Of a stretch of 27,366 nucleotides of DNA, positions 1 through 8,021 are shown piece by piece; position 1 is the first letter of the stretch; each line of letters starts with the position of its first letter. The position numbers and the translations under genes were made by a program. The DNA lies in contig CAYRPN010000076.1 of NCBI GenBank assembly GCA_964426135.1, positions 1-27,366 of the forward strand. Direction: 5' to 3'. The notes under the pieces are model-generated. The model had not been told where the DNA came from. It saw nothing but the letters and a program-made list of their open reading frames with translations, and did not search any database. The DNA is from CAYRPN01 sp964426135. GTDB lineage: Bacteria > Planctomycetota > Phycisphaerae > Phycisphaerales > Phycisphaeraceae.

Positions 1-45
1 TGACTGGGGGTCAAGAGGTCGAGAGTTCAAATCTCTCCAGCCCGA
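1..45 (+). tRNA. tRNA-Pro(GGG), 3' part only
   Basis: The window opens inside a tRNA gene. The T-arm is clear: stem GAGAG, loop TTCAAAT, stem CTCTC (21-37). It is preceded by a 5-nt variable loop AGGTC (16-20). Bases 11-15 (TCAAG) form the 3' side of the anticodon stem and pair with TGA at 1-3, the last three bases of the 5' side. The loop at 4-10 is CTGGGGG, giving anticodon GGG (proline), with G at position 37 as usual for proline tRNAs. The acceptor 3' strand CAGCCCG (38-44) and discriminator A (45) also fit tRNA-Pro. CCA is not encoded. The 5' half lies outside the window. Confidence 0.9.
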
Positions 46-48
46 TTG

Positions 49-74
49 AAGGCCGCCCTTGGGCGGCCTTTTTT
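49..74 (+). terminator. Intrinsic terminator of the tRNA-Pro gene
   Basis: A GC-rich stem, AAGGCCGCC against GGCGGCCTT with a 4-nt turn, is followed at once by TTTT. It starts four bases after the tRNA 3' end. It reads as a rho-independent terminator for the tRNA transcript. Confidence 0.85.
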
Positions 75-97
75 CTAGGAGCGTGTACGAGAAGCCC

Positions 98-206
98 CCT
101 CTCTCCCGCCCCAACAGGAAAGGGAGCAGCGTGAGGGGTTTTCCTGGCGCGGCCAAGAACCCCTGACCCCCAGCCCTCTCCCCCACAGCGGCGAGAGGTG
201 GCCAGG
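98..206. repeat. Imperfect inverted repeat in the gap before the helicase gene
   Basis: The 46-357 gap holds the tRNA terminator and then a pyrimidine-rich block starting CCCTCTCTCCCGCC. Its reverse-complement-like partner, around 165-206, contains CCCTCTCCCCC and GGCGAGAGG. The two halves match only imperfectly. It looks like one of the dispersed non-coding repeats common in planctomycete genomes. No gene is supported here. Confidence 0.35.
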
Positions 207-357
207 GCCGACTTCTCAAACGCAATTAAAACGGATTCCACTTGAATCGCACGCCGAGATCTTGCACGATATCCCCGTCAGTGTTCTGGTTGTTGCAGCG
301 CGAGATTCGACTGGTATCCGCATAAGTCGGTTTCGTTCGCATCCCCCTACGAGGCGC

Positions 358-3150
358 ATGGCGCAGTCATTGTTAATCTCGCCGCAAGGACGACTGGGCG
401 TATTCGATCAGGCGGACGAACCGACTTCGACCGACACTTCAGGGCTGTCGAAGCGCGCGGCGGAAGCATTCGAATCAGGCACCGCGGTCGGGCTTTTTCA
501 CCTTGCGACAACCGAGTTGACTGCCCGGCTGCCGGCGCCCGCGATGTTTGCGCGCGAGCTGGCGAGTGCCTATCTGACCCGGCTTTGCCAGGCTCCGGGA
601 GAACAGGCGGGATCGGTGGAACCCGGAGCCGCGCCGGCGACGGGAACAGCGGAGGCGACGGCAATCGCTTCGGTTCCGCCGCCTTCGCGCTGCGAGCTCG
701 AATCTTTGGCGCTGCGCGCCCCGCCGATGCGGGGTCTCGAATACCTGAACGCGGATGTGCTCGAGGCGTGGTGGCGGCAGTTGGATGCCCACGTGCGGCA
801 GGAGATTCAGGCCTGTCCCGGAGGCGTGCGCGAGTACCTTCGTCAGAAGAACCCGCTGTGGCGGACGGTGGGGCAGGTCACGTTTCACCTGGCGGAGAAC
901 AAGCGGGACGAGCAGCACCCGTTCGCGTTCCTGGCGACGTATGCCAGCCGGTTGTCGACGCAGGGTCGGGTCCAGCACCTGCCGTTGTCGCGCGCGCTGC
1001 AGGATTACGCGGGCGCCGGGAACCGGGCAGCGCTGCTGTCGCTTCTGACGCCGATCCATCGCGCCGCCGAGTGCGTGGGTTGGGTGAAGGAGTTGGTGGA
1101 TTCGCGGGGGCTGTATCAGCCGCTGGCGTGGACGCCGCGTGAAGCGTTCGAGTTTCTTCGGGCGGTGCCGGCGCTGGAGCAGAGCGGCCTGATCGTGCGC
1201 GTGCCCGACTGGTGGAAGGCGCAGCGCCCGGCGAAGCCGCAGGTCTCGGTGAAGGTCGGCGAAGGCCTGTTGACTCGCGTGGGCGTTGACGCGCTGCTCG
1301 ATTTCTCCGTGGGCGTGACGCTGGACGGCGCGGCGCTGTCGGAGGAGGAGATCGCCGCGATGGCCGGGGGCAGCGGGCTGGTGCGCTTGCGCGGACAGTG
1401 GGTCGAAGTGGACGGCGCGAAGCTGACCGAAGCATTGGCGCATTGGAAGAAGGTGGAACGTTCGGCGGATGGCGGTGTGTCCTTCATCGAAGGCATGCGG
1501 CTCCTGGCCGGCGCGGGAATCGCGAGTGATTCGGTCGCCAGTTTCGCCGAGCCGTTGCGGCAGTGGACGGGCATCGAGGCGGGTGAATGGCTGCGAACGA
1601 CGCTGGCGGAGCTGCGCGAGCCGGCGGCGGGCAGCGCCGGCGCCGCGCCCCAGTCATTGCGCGCCGAGCTGCGGCCCTATCAGGTTGCCGGCTACCGCTG
1701 GCTCCAGTTCACCACGCGATTGGGCCTGGGCGCCTGCCTCGCTGACGACATGGGGCTGGGCAAGACGATTCAGGTGATCGCCCTGCTGCTGAGCGAGCGC
1801 GAGCGGTCCGACAAGGGAAAGAAAAGCGACGCGGCAGCCAAGGCGTGCGACGCTTCCATGCCCAGCCTGCTCGTGGCGCCCGCATCGCTGATCGCCAACT
1901 GGAAAGCGGAAATCGAACGCTTCGCACCGTCGCTGCGCTTTCGGATCGCGCATCCGTCGGACGCGACGTTCGACCTGTCCAGCGAGAAAACCCTGGACCA
2001 GGCGCTGCGCGAATGTGACCTGGCGATCACGACCTACGGCATGCTCGCGCGGCTCGATCCGCTGCGGAATCGGCAGTGGCGGCTGGCGATTCTCGACGAG
2101 GCGCAGGCGATCAAGAACGCATCGAGCCGGCAGACCCGGGCGGTGAAGGAACTGAAGGCCGGCGCCCGCATCGCCCTGACCGGCACGCCCGTGGAGAACC
2201 GCCTGTCCGATCTCTGGTCGCTGTTCGATTTTCTGAACCCGGGCCTGCTCGGCGACGCCAAGTCGTTCGGCCGCTACGTCAAGGAGCTCGCGCAGCGCGA
2301 TGGCCAGCCGTACGCGCCGCTGCGATCGCTGGTGCGGCCCTACATTCTGCGCCGGCTCAAGACCGACAAGCGCGTCATCGCCGACCTTCCGGAGAAGACA
2401 GAAGTCAAGACGTACTGCGGCCTGTCAAAGCAGCAGGCCGCGCTGTACGAGCAGTCGGTGCGCGAGCTGGCGGAGATTCTCAAGACCGTCGACGGCATCC
2501 AACGCCGCGGCGTCGTGCTCGCGTTCCTCATGCGCTTCAAGCAGATCTGCAACCACCCGGCACAGGCGCGCGGCGACGGCGATTACGGCCCGGCTCACAG
2601 CGGCAAGTTTCTGCGACTGACGGAACTGTGCGAGGAACTGGCGCAGCGGCAGGAGCGGGCCCTGGTGTTCACGCAGTTCCGGGAGATCGCCGACCCGCTG
2701 GCCGAGCACCTGCGCACGATCTATGGGCGCGACGGGCTGGTGCTGCACGGAGGCACCGCTGTCCCCCGCCGCCGGCAGATGGTCGAATCGTTTCAGCGCG
2801 ACGACGGCCCGCCGTTCTTCGTGCTCTCGCTCAAGGCCGGCGGCACCGGGCTGAACCTGACGGCCGCCAGCCACGTCATTCACTTCGACCGCTGGTGGAA
2901 TCCGGCGGTCGAGAACCAGGCCACCGACCGCGCTTTCCGCATCGGGCAGAAGCGAAACGTGCTGGTCCACAAGTTCATCTGCTCCGGCACCGTCGAGGAG
3001 AAGATCGACGCCATGATCGCCGAGAAAACCGCCCTGTCGAAGGAAATGCTCGACGACGGCGGCGGGGGCGAGCGCCTGCTCACCGAGATGAACGATGAGG
3101 ATCTGCTGAAACTGGTATCCCTGGACTTGAACAAGGCGGTGGAACTGTGA
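358..3150 (+). CDS. SNF2-family helicase (DEAD/DEAH type)
   Basis: A 930-residue ATP-dependent DNA translocase of the SNF2/Rad54-like superfamily. The N-terminal half (to about residue 435) resembles the bacterial SNF2 helicase-associated region. The motor follows: Walker A DDMGLGKT (residues 463-470), DEAQ box (580-583), LTGTPVENRLSDLW, then the second RecA lobe with VFTQFREIADPL, SLKAGGTGLNL and the motif VI region ATDRAFRIGQKR. The chosen start is ATG at 358, because the protein then begins MAQSLLISPQGRL, like other family members. An upstream in-frame TTG at 262 would add 32 unconvincing residues. The gene for a SWIM zinc-finger protein follows 184 bp downstream; this neighbour pair is common in bacteria and suggests a joint role in DNA or RNA-polymerase remodelling. 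The exact substrate cannot be told from sequence. Confidence 0.93.
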   Translation: MAQSLLISPQGRLGVFDQADEPTSTDTSGLSKRAAEAFESGTAVGLFHLATTELTARLPAPAMFARELASAYLTRLCQAPGEQAGSVEPGAAPATGTAEATAIASVPPPSRCELESLALRAPPMRGLEYLNADVLEAWWRQLDAHVRQEIQACPGGVREYLRQKNPLWRTVGQVTFHLAENKRDEQHPFAFLATYASRLSTQGRVQHLPLSRALQDYAGAGNRAALLSLLTPIHRAAECVGWVKELVDSRGLYQPLAWTPREAFEFLRAVPALEQSGLIVRVPDWWKAQRPAKPQVSVKVGEGLLTRVGVDALLDFSVGVTLDGAALSEEEIAAMAGGSGLVRLRGQWVEVDGAKLTEALAHWKKVERSADGGVSFIEGMRLLAGAGIASDSVASFAEPLRQWTGIEAGEWLRTTLAELREPAAGSAGAAPQSLRAELRPYQVAGYRWLQFTTRLGLGACLADDMGLGKTIQVIALLLSERERSDKGKKSDAAAKACDASMPSLLVAPASLIANWKAEIERFAPSLRFRIAHPSDATFDLSSEKTLDQALRECDLAITTYGMLARLDPLRNRQWRLAILDEAQAIKNASSRQTRAVKELKAGARIALTGTPVENRLSDLWSLFDFLNPGLLGDAKSFGRYVKELAQRDGQPYAPLRSLVRPYILRRLKTDKRVIADLPEKTEVKTYCGLSKQQAALYEQSVRELAEILKTVDGIQRRGVVLAFLMRFKQICNHPAQARGDGDYGPAHSGKFLRLTELCEELAQRQERALVFTQFREIADPLAEHLRTIYGRDGLVLHGGTAVPRRRQMVESFQRDDGPPFFVLSLKAGGTGLNLTAASHVIHFDRWWNPAVENQATDRAFRIGQKRNVLVHKFICSGTVEEKIDAMIAEKTALSKEMLDDGGGGERLLTEMNDEDLLKLVSLDLNKAVEL

Positions 3151-3168
3151 GATAATCACCCCGCCCGG

Positions 3169-3243
3169 TGCGTCAAGGCTCGGCGCGGACGCACCGGCAT
3201 GAATGGAAACGCAATCTGGTGCGTCCGCGCGGACTTGACGCAC
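3169..3243. repeat. Nested palindromic element, copy A
   Basis: An inner perfect 13-bp inverted repeat, GCGCGGACGCACC (3183-3195) against GGTGCGTCCGCGC (3218-3230), lies within an outer perfect 10-bp repeat, GTGCGTCAAG (3169-3178) against CTTGACGCAC (3234-3243). A second copy with the same inner arms is at 5782-5869. The element fills the gap between the helicase and SWIM genes. There is no T-run, so it is not an ordinary terminator. Confidence 0.8.
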
Positions 3244-3334
3244 GCTGCGTTGAAGCATCGCAGTTGAACGCGCACAACTCCTGCACGACCGTCTGGCCGA
3301 TTTGCTCCGCAAGCCTCAATGTGAAAGGACTCTC

Positions 3335-4231
3335 ATGGGCTGGTACGAATTTCGACCGTATGTCAGCGTGGCTCAGCGCCGCGCCAATGCCGCGAAGGAA
3401 ATGGCGAAGCTCGCGAAGAAGGGGCGCGCGATCTCGCCGGTGGTTTTGCAGGGCAAGACCATCGCCCGCACTTTCTGGGGCAAGGCGTGGTGCCAGCACC
3501 TGGAGTCGTACAGCGATTACAGCAATCGCCTGCCGCGCGGGCGAACCTACGTCCGCAACGGCTCGGTGGTCGATCTTCAAATCAAGCCTGGCGCGATCAC
3601 CGCGGTCGTCAGCGGGTCGAGCCTGTACGACGTGGAGATCTCGATCAACAAGCTGGCCGACAAGCGTTGGAATTCCATCAAGCAGCATTGCGCCGGGCAG
3701 ATCGGCTCGATGATCGAATTGCTGCAGGGCAAGCTGTCGGATCAGGTGATGCGCATCATCACCGATCGCGAAAGCGGCTTGTTCCCCGCGCCGATCGAGA
3801 TCAAAAAATCCTGCTCCTGCCCCGACTGGGCGGACATGTGCAAGCACGTGGCGGCGGTGCTCTACGGCGTGGGCAGCCGGCTCGATCAGCAGCCCGAGCT
3901 GCTGTTCGCCCTGCGCAGGGTCGATCACCTGGAGCTGATCGCCAAGGCGGCGCACATCGAGGATCTGTCGGGCGGCGCCCCGGCTCGCAAGACCGTGGCG
4001 GGCAGCGATCTGGCGGACGTGTTCGGCATCGAGATGGACGAAGGAGCCAGTCCGGCCGAAACGCCGGCGACACCCGCGCCGCCGCAGCCGGTCGTCGTCG
4101 TCTCCACACCTGCGAAGGCGACGCGCCGTGTTCGTCCGCAGGCGAAGAAGGCGGCGAAAGCCCGCGCACCGAAGCAATCGAAGGCACGCGCCAAGGCGCC
4201 GCGCAAGGTCCTGGCGAGCAGCGCGCGATAA
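3335..4231 (+). CDS. SWIM zinc-finger protein
   Basis: A 298-residue protein of the SWIM zinc-finger family found beside bacterial SNF2 helicases. It begins MGWYEFRPYVSVAQRR and has FWGKAWCQHLESY at about residues 46-58, both typical of the family. The SWIM motif is CSCPDWADMCKH (CxCx(n)CxH), a zinc-binding module thought to contact DNA or protein. The tail (about 255-298) is a K/A/R-rich low-complexity stretch that should be disordered and could bind nucleic acid. The start is ATG 3335, with AAAGGA at 3324-3329; an in-frame TTG at 3302 has no such site. It probably works with the upstream helicase. Its stop lies 6 bp from the stop of the convergent HTTM gene. Confidence 0.88.
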   Translation: MGWYEFRPYVSVAQRRANAAKEMAKLAKKGRAISPVVLQGKTIARTFWGKAWCQHLESYSDYSNRLPRGRTYVRNGSVVDLQIKPGAITAVVSGSSLYDVEISINKLADKRWNSIKQHCAGQIGSMIELLQGKLSDQVMRIITDRESGLFPAPIEIKKSCSCPDWADMCKHVAAVLYGVGSRLDQQPELLFALRRVDHLELIAKAAHIEDLSGGAPARKTVAGSDLADVFGIEMDEGASPAETPATPAPPQPVVVVSTPAKATRRVRPQAKKAAKARAPKQSKARAKAPRKVLASSAR

Positions 4232-4237
4232 TCCACA

Positions 4238-5728
4238 TCATCCTGGCAATGGGCCGTCGCTCGCAAGGACGCCGGCCGCCGCCCGCGCCTGCTGCACGAC
4301 CTTGGCGATGTCCTCTTCCGACAGGTTCGGCCGGGACAGCGCCATCAGGTGCAGTGAGCAGATGCCGTCGCATTTCACCAGCCGGTAGCGGTTGCGGGCG
4401 ACCCACTTGTAAACCCGCCTGCCCACCTGCGCCACGCCCGGCACGTACAGCAGCGGCAGCACCGGCCAAAGTGCCGGCAGCACGCGGGCGATCATGCGGA
4501 ACGCGTCGAATCCGCCGGCGGTTCGACCATCGGGTGCGATCACGATCATCTCAGCCAGCGCCCGTGCGTAGCCGACGCCCGGCGCTTCCCGCGCCATCGC
4601 CTGCCGATCGTGGATGTCGCGGAACGCCAGCCTCCGCCCCGCGTCGAGCCCTTCGAGCAGCCAGCGCGATTGGCGGCAGATCGGACAGAACGTGTCGTAA
4701 CAAACGCGGTACTTCACGCCGCGCTTCGCCCCCGCCAGCCATGCGGGCAGGCGGGACACCAGCGCGGCACTGAAGAAGACCGGGTAGTAGCACAGCGTCA
4801 TCTGTCCGAACCAGGCGATCTCCATGGTCACGAAGATGCCCAGATGAAACAGCACGCCGCCGATCAGCAGCACCGGCCGCAGCCGGCGCACCAGCACAAA
4901 CAGCGGGAACCCGATTTCGAAAACGAGCGTGGCCCAGGAGAGGAGTTTGCTCGCGATCAGCGGCATCGGAAACTGGGCGAACGACCAGCGGGTGAGCGTG
5001 AGGTCATTCATCGCCCAGTAGACCGCGACGCCGTCGATGTAATCGTTGCTCCATCGGCCGTCGGCCTCGACCATGTTCAGCTTGTTGATGCCGTTGAGAA
5101 AATAGACGAGCACGAGCTGAATCTGCATGAGGCGAACGGCCCACGGCGCGATCATGGCCGGCGGCGGCGGCTGCCGCGGCGCGGGGGACTCGAAGCCTGA
5201 CGCGGGCTGGCGGAATCGCTTCGCGTGCCGGCGCAGCGAATCGACGGACCACGCTGCGCCGGCCGGCGCGAGCATGAGGTAGAAAAGCAACATGACCGCC
5301 ACATCGTCGCCGCCGTTGAGCGTGAAATAGGCGCGCATGTTGAACGAGAGCGTCATCAGCCAGGCGACAAAACAGGCGACGCGCGTGAAGCAGCCGACGA
5401 TGACGCACACGAGCGCAACGATCCAGACGACGAACCAAGCGACGACGGCGGCGGGCGAGGTCACGCCGGCCAGCACGCTGAAGCGATCGTTCCATTGCAT
5501 GGTGCCGTCGGCGACCGCGGTGGGGATCCAGCCGTCGTCGAACCAGAACTGTCGCAGGTTCGGCAGCACCGTCGTCAGCGCCGACGCCAGCACGCACAGT
5601 CCCGTGAGAATGCGCATCAGCGCCACCGGCTCGGCGCGCACCGGCTTGATCCAGAAATCGGCAACGATTCGCCATGCAAGCTCAAGCGGCGATTCGTCGT
5701 CATCGAGTTGGGGCGCGGGAGCGGTCAT
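4238..5728 (-). CDS. HTTM-domain membrane protein fused to a DCC (DUF393) thiol domain
   Basis: A 496-residue protein. The N-terminal part (about 25-330) is an HTTM domain, the transmembrane region related to vitamin K-dependent gamma-carboxylase, with several hydrophobic helices (about 36-56, 92-130, 142-160, 200-220, 258-282, 288-322) and the family-like stretch YFLNGINKL. The C-terminal part (about 340-450) is a DUF393/DCC thiol-disulfide oxidoreductase-like domain starting VCYDTFCPIC, with a CxxC pair at C348/C351. A later CDGIC adds two more cysteines. The start ATG 5728 excludes an upstream in-frame ATG (5905) whose extra residues are just translated repeat DNA. It is probably co-transcribed with the small membrane gene upstream (5909-6499). 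Substrate unknown; a membrane redox or protein-modification role is inferred. Confidence 0.85.
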   Translation of the reverse strand: MTAPAPQLDDDESPLELAWRIVADFWIKPVRAEPVALMRILTGLCVLASALTTVLPNLRQFWFDDGWIPTAVADGTMQWNDRFSVLAGVTSPAAVVAWFVVWIVALVCVIVGCFTRVACFVAWLMTLSFNMRAYFTLNGGDDVAVMLLFYLMLAPAGAAWSVDSLRRHAKRFRQPASGFESPAPRQPPPPAMIAPWAVRLMQIQLVLVYFLNGINKLNMVEADGRWSNDYIDGVAVYWAMNDLTLTRWSFAQFPMPLIASKLLSWATLVFEIGFPLFVLVRRLRPVLLIGGVLFHLGIFVTMEIAWFGQMTLCYYPVFFSAALVSRLPAWLAGAKRGVKYRVCYDTFCPICRQSRWLLEGLDAGRRLAFRDIHDRQAMAREAPGVGYARALAEMIVIAPDGRTAGGFDAFRMIARVLPALWPVLPLLYVPGVAQVGRRVYKWVARNRYRLVKCDGICSLHLMALSRPNLSEEDIAKVVQQARAAAGVLASDGPLPG

Positions 5729-5781
5729 GGTGTGATGGCGCTGCTCATTCGAACCGAGGCGGAAGCGATCCCGCGGCTCGC

Positions 5782-5869
5782 CGTAGCGTGCGGCAAGGCC
5801 TGGCGCGGACGCACCACCGTCAACTGGAGGCCAAGTTGGTGCGTCCGCGCGGACTGGACGCACCCTACG
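5782..5869. repeat. Nested palindromic element, copy B
   Basis: It carries the same 13-bp inner arms as the copy at 3169-3243: GCGCGGACGCACC (5803-5815) and GGTGCGTCCGCGC (5838-5850). The outer ends are CGTAGCGTGCG and CGCACCCTACG, a near-perfect terminal inverted repeat. The element lies between the two genes of the HTTM operon, so it would form a hairpin in their shared transcript. Confidence 0.8.
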
Positions 5870-5908
5870 CCGAAAATGCGGTGTTTTTCTTGGACGGCTC
5901 CTCACCGC

Positions 5909-6499
5909 TCACTGCTTCGCCTCCTCCTCCGTCAGTGTGAACGAGCCGAGTTCTTTCACCGTGGGTTTCACGTCGGCCGGCAGCAGTTCGCCCGGCGGGG
6001 GCAACTCGTAAGTGCGCCGCAGCAGCGTGACGCGCTGCGCCACCCGCGCATCGCCGGGATTCTCGCCGCGCCAGCGGCGGAGGTACTCCACGGTCAGTCG
6101 GCGAAGCGCCGGTTCTTCCTGCGTGCCGATGAGTGAACCTTCGATCAGGTGATGCTCGTACTTGCGCTGCCGTCCGCCGCCGAAACGGAAATAGTGCGTC
6201 ACGTCCTTCGGTTCATTCGGCGAGAGAATGTCCACGCTGCTGCCGTCCGCAAAATGCACCCGCACCGCGGGGAACGGCGACGTGCGCCACAGCGGCGAGG
6301 AAAACATGCCCCAGTACTGGTCGAGGCCCAGCCGCTTTTCATAGGGCTTGATGACCGCGGTCACCCAAGGCCCCTTGATGCCCGCGTTGGTGACGAAAAG
6401 AAAAATCAAATGCCAGATCACGAATACGGTGACGGCGACCTGCGTGAAGCGTCGCCACGCGCGATGGAAGAAGCTCGTGTTGATTGCGGTATCGGACAT
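5909..6499 (-). CDS. Small membrane protein paired with the HTTM gene
   Basis: A 196-residue protein with one strong transmembrane segment near the N-terminus (about residues 20-37, hydrophobic stretch VAVTVFVIWHLIFLFV), then a soluble region containing QYWGMFSSP. Proteins with this tryptophan/methionine motif are often encoded next to HTTM-domain genes; that is recalled family knowledge, not tested here. The start is ATG 6499 (MSDTAINT); an upstream in-frame ATG at 6538 would add 13 residues without family support. It is followed on the same strand by the HTTM-DCC fusion, with repeat copy B in between. Function is unknown. A membrane complex with the HTTM protein is the simplest reading. Confidence 0.72.
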   Translation of the reverse strand: MSDTAINTSFFHRAWRRFTQVAVTVFVIWHLIFLFVTNAGIKGPWVTAVIKPYEKRLGLDQYWGMFSSPLWRTSPFPAVRVHFADGSSVDILSPNEPKDVTHYFRFGGGRQRKYEHHLIEGSLIGTQEEPALRRLTVEYLRRWRGENPGDARVAQRVTLLRRTYELPPPGELLPADVKPTVKELGSFTLTEEEAKQ

Positions 6500-6541
6500 G
6501 TTTGAGTCGTCGCTCGCGCGCCTGCCGACAGCCGGCATTCG

Positions 6542-7216
6542 TCATTGTCCTTGAGGCTGATACGCCGCCTTCACGTTCTTCACGTACTCCGTCAACTTCG
6601 CTTCCGCATCCGGCCCCGAGATCAACGGGTGCCCGATCGCGACGAGTTTGGCGCCCATCGACGCCGCCTTCACACCGTCCTCAATGCCGAACGTGCCGAC
6701 GCCCACCGGCGTGTCGCCGACGACGGGCAGCACCGCGCTGAGCCACTGCGTGCTGTCCTTGCTTGCATCGGCCCGCCACTGGTCGGCGGCGTAGTGCAGA
6801 TAAATCAAATCCGCGCCCCACTTGGCGCAGAGCGCGGCCCGCCCGGGCTGATCCTTGCAGCCGATGGTGTCGACGACGACTTTGATGCCGGTCTTCTTGC
6901 CTTCGTTGATCGCGCTGCGCACGGTCTCATCCGTCGCGTTGCCGCAGACGGTCATGATGTGGCCCTTCTGTGCCTGCGTGATCTGCACGTTCTTGAAGCC
7001 GGAGTCCATCGTCTTGTAGTCGGCGAGGATGGTGTAGTTCGGATACGCGCGAGCCAGGGCGCCGACGCACTTGAAACCCTCGGCGACGATGAGCGGCGTG
7101 CCGGCTTCGAGGATATCCACGCCGGCGCGCACGCCGATGGCGGCCATTTTCAGGGCGTCGTCGATCGTCGCGTAATCCAAGGCGAGCTGCACGATGGGGA
7201 ATGGAGCATTCAGCAT
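6542..7216 (-). CDS. hxlA: 3-hexulose-6-phosphate synthase-like (OMPDC family) aldolase
   Basis: A 224-residue TIM-barrel enzyme of the orotidine-5'-monophosphate decarboxylase superfamily. It shows the order typical of hexulose-6-phosphate synthase: VQLALDYATIDDA at the start, ILEAGTPLIVAEG (strand 2), LADYKTMD (the D-x-K-x-x-D active-site motif), VVVDTIG, and a C-terminal phosphate loop region with VGVGTFG and VAIGHPLI. HPS joins formaldehyde with ribulose 5-phosphate. The related 3-keto-L-gulonate-6-phosphate decarboxylases share these motifs, so the substrate is not certain. The start ATG 7216 gives the normal family length; an upstream start (7306) would add unrelated residues. No isomerase partner (hxlB) is visible. 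It lies upstream of the HTTM pair on the same strand, 42 bp from it. Confidence 0.8.
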   Translation of the reverse strand: MLNAPFPIVQLALDYATIDDALKMAAIGVRAGVDILEAGTPLIVAEGFKCVGALARAYPNYTILADYKTMDSGFKNVQITQAQKGHIMTVCGNATDETVRSAINEGKKTGIKVVVDTIGCKDQPGRAALCAKWGADLIYLHYAADQWRADASKDSTQWLSAVLPVVGDTPVGVGTFGIEDGVKAASMGAKLVAIGHPLISGPDAEAKLTEYVKNVKAAYQPQGQ

Positions 7217-7313
7217 CGCGCGACATGATAACGATGCGGCACCAGACGGAATGGCCACCGGATCACCGGATCGACACTGATATGAGCATCCGTTCGCCCT
7301 TTCCATCGGCGCT

Positions 7314-7715
7314 TCACTCGGCGAACATCGTGCGAAATCCGGCTTGGACGAAGTGCCGATCTCCCGTCAGCACGTCGGTGACGCGATGTTCGGCCATGAC
7401 GACGAACGAAATACAGTCGGTCAGTGACCAGGTCTTGTCACGGCGGCTGCGATACAGATCCAGGCCCCGCTGAATGAGGTCGGTCGTCGCGGGAACAATC
7501 TCCGTTCGTGCGTCGGAGCGAAGTGAGTCGACCAGCATGACAAATACCCCGCGGTTCCGGTCATCGCAGAGCCAGTTGCCCAGTTCGAGGATGACGAACT
7601 CAGTGGTAAGAAAATTGCCTTTGAACTCGCGGTGCAACTGCGCCGCGCGAAGGTGGTCGTTATCGTGCGGATTGAGCAAAGCGATGTAGTACGAAGTGTC
7701 CGCAAAGGCAGTCAT
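7314..7715 (-). CDS. PIN-domain toxin (VapC-like ribonuclease)
   Basis: A 133-residue PIN-domain protein. The four acidic residues expected to bind the metal ion are present: D6 in FADTSYY, E44 in ILELGNW, D100 in SLTDCISF and D119 in LTGDRHF. The length and the C-terminal VLTGDRHFVQAGF pattern are those of VapC-type toxins, which cut RNA, often tRNA. The ATG overlaps the stop of the upstream gene (7712-7715, ATGA), so the two are translationally coupled as a toxin-antitoxin pair. Confidence 0.9.
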   Translation of the reverse strand: MTAFADTSYYIALLNPHDNDHLRAAQLHREFKGNFLTTEFVILELGNWLCDDRNRGVFVMLVDSLRSDARTEIVPATTDLIQRGLDLYRSRRDKTWSLTDCISFVVMAEHRVTDVLTGDRHFVQAGFRTMFAE

Positions 7716-7954
7716 GAAGTCTTGGGATGGCCATAGAGGTAATGTCGCTTCTGCCGCGAAGCGTCGCCAGGCAGCCCCTGCACCTGGCCAATCAACTGAT
7801 CGAGCGAATCGCCGGCGGGTTTCAACGATGATGCGGCACTGGACGTTTCGCCGGGAACCGCGCGCACCTCGACTTCAACCTCCGCGCCTTCAGGCGGACG
7901 GATTGCGCCCTCCAGTACAACCACGCCATTCTCGATGCGGCCGCGATAAGTCAT
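7712..7954 (-). CDS. AF2212-like antitoxin of the PIN toxin
   Basis: An 80-residue protein beginning MTYRGRIENGVVVLEG, followed by PPEGAEVEV. This is the pattern of the AF2212-like/DUF104 small proteins that accompany PIN toxins. The start ATG 7954 is chosen because AGAGGA lies about 8 bases upstream; a farther in-frame ATG (8017) would add 21 residues without family similarity. The C-terminal half, basic near its end (RQKRHYLYGHPK), probably wraps the toxin. The pair is probably autoregulated, by analogy; no operator was identified. Confidence 0.8.
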   Translation of the reverse strand: MTYRGRIENGVVVLEGAIRPPEGAEVEVEVRAVPGETSSAASSLKPAGDSLDQLIGQVQGLPGDASRQKRHYLYGHPKTS

Positions 7955-8021
7955 GGTGAATCCTCTTACACAATGATAGCCGCGGCAACGCTCTGGTTCC
8001 CCCACAATCCTGCTCACCTGC

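Noticed and set aside
11..241. A 76-codon minus-strand frame ending IGLERFELSTS
   Set aside because: The end is translated tRNA and terminator sequence. This is a known false annotation across tRNA genes.
3169..3243. Terminator of the SNF2 helicase gene
   Set aside because: The palindrome has no T-run and recurs elsewhere with conserved sequence, which fits a dispersed element better than a terminator.
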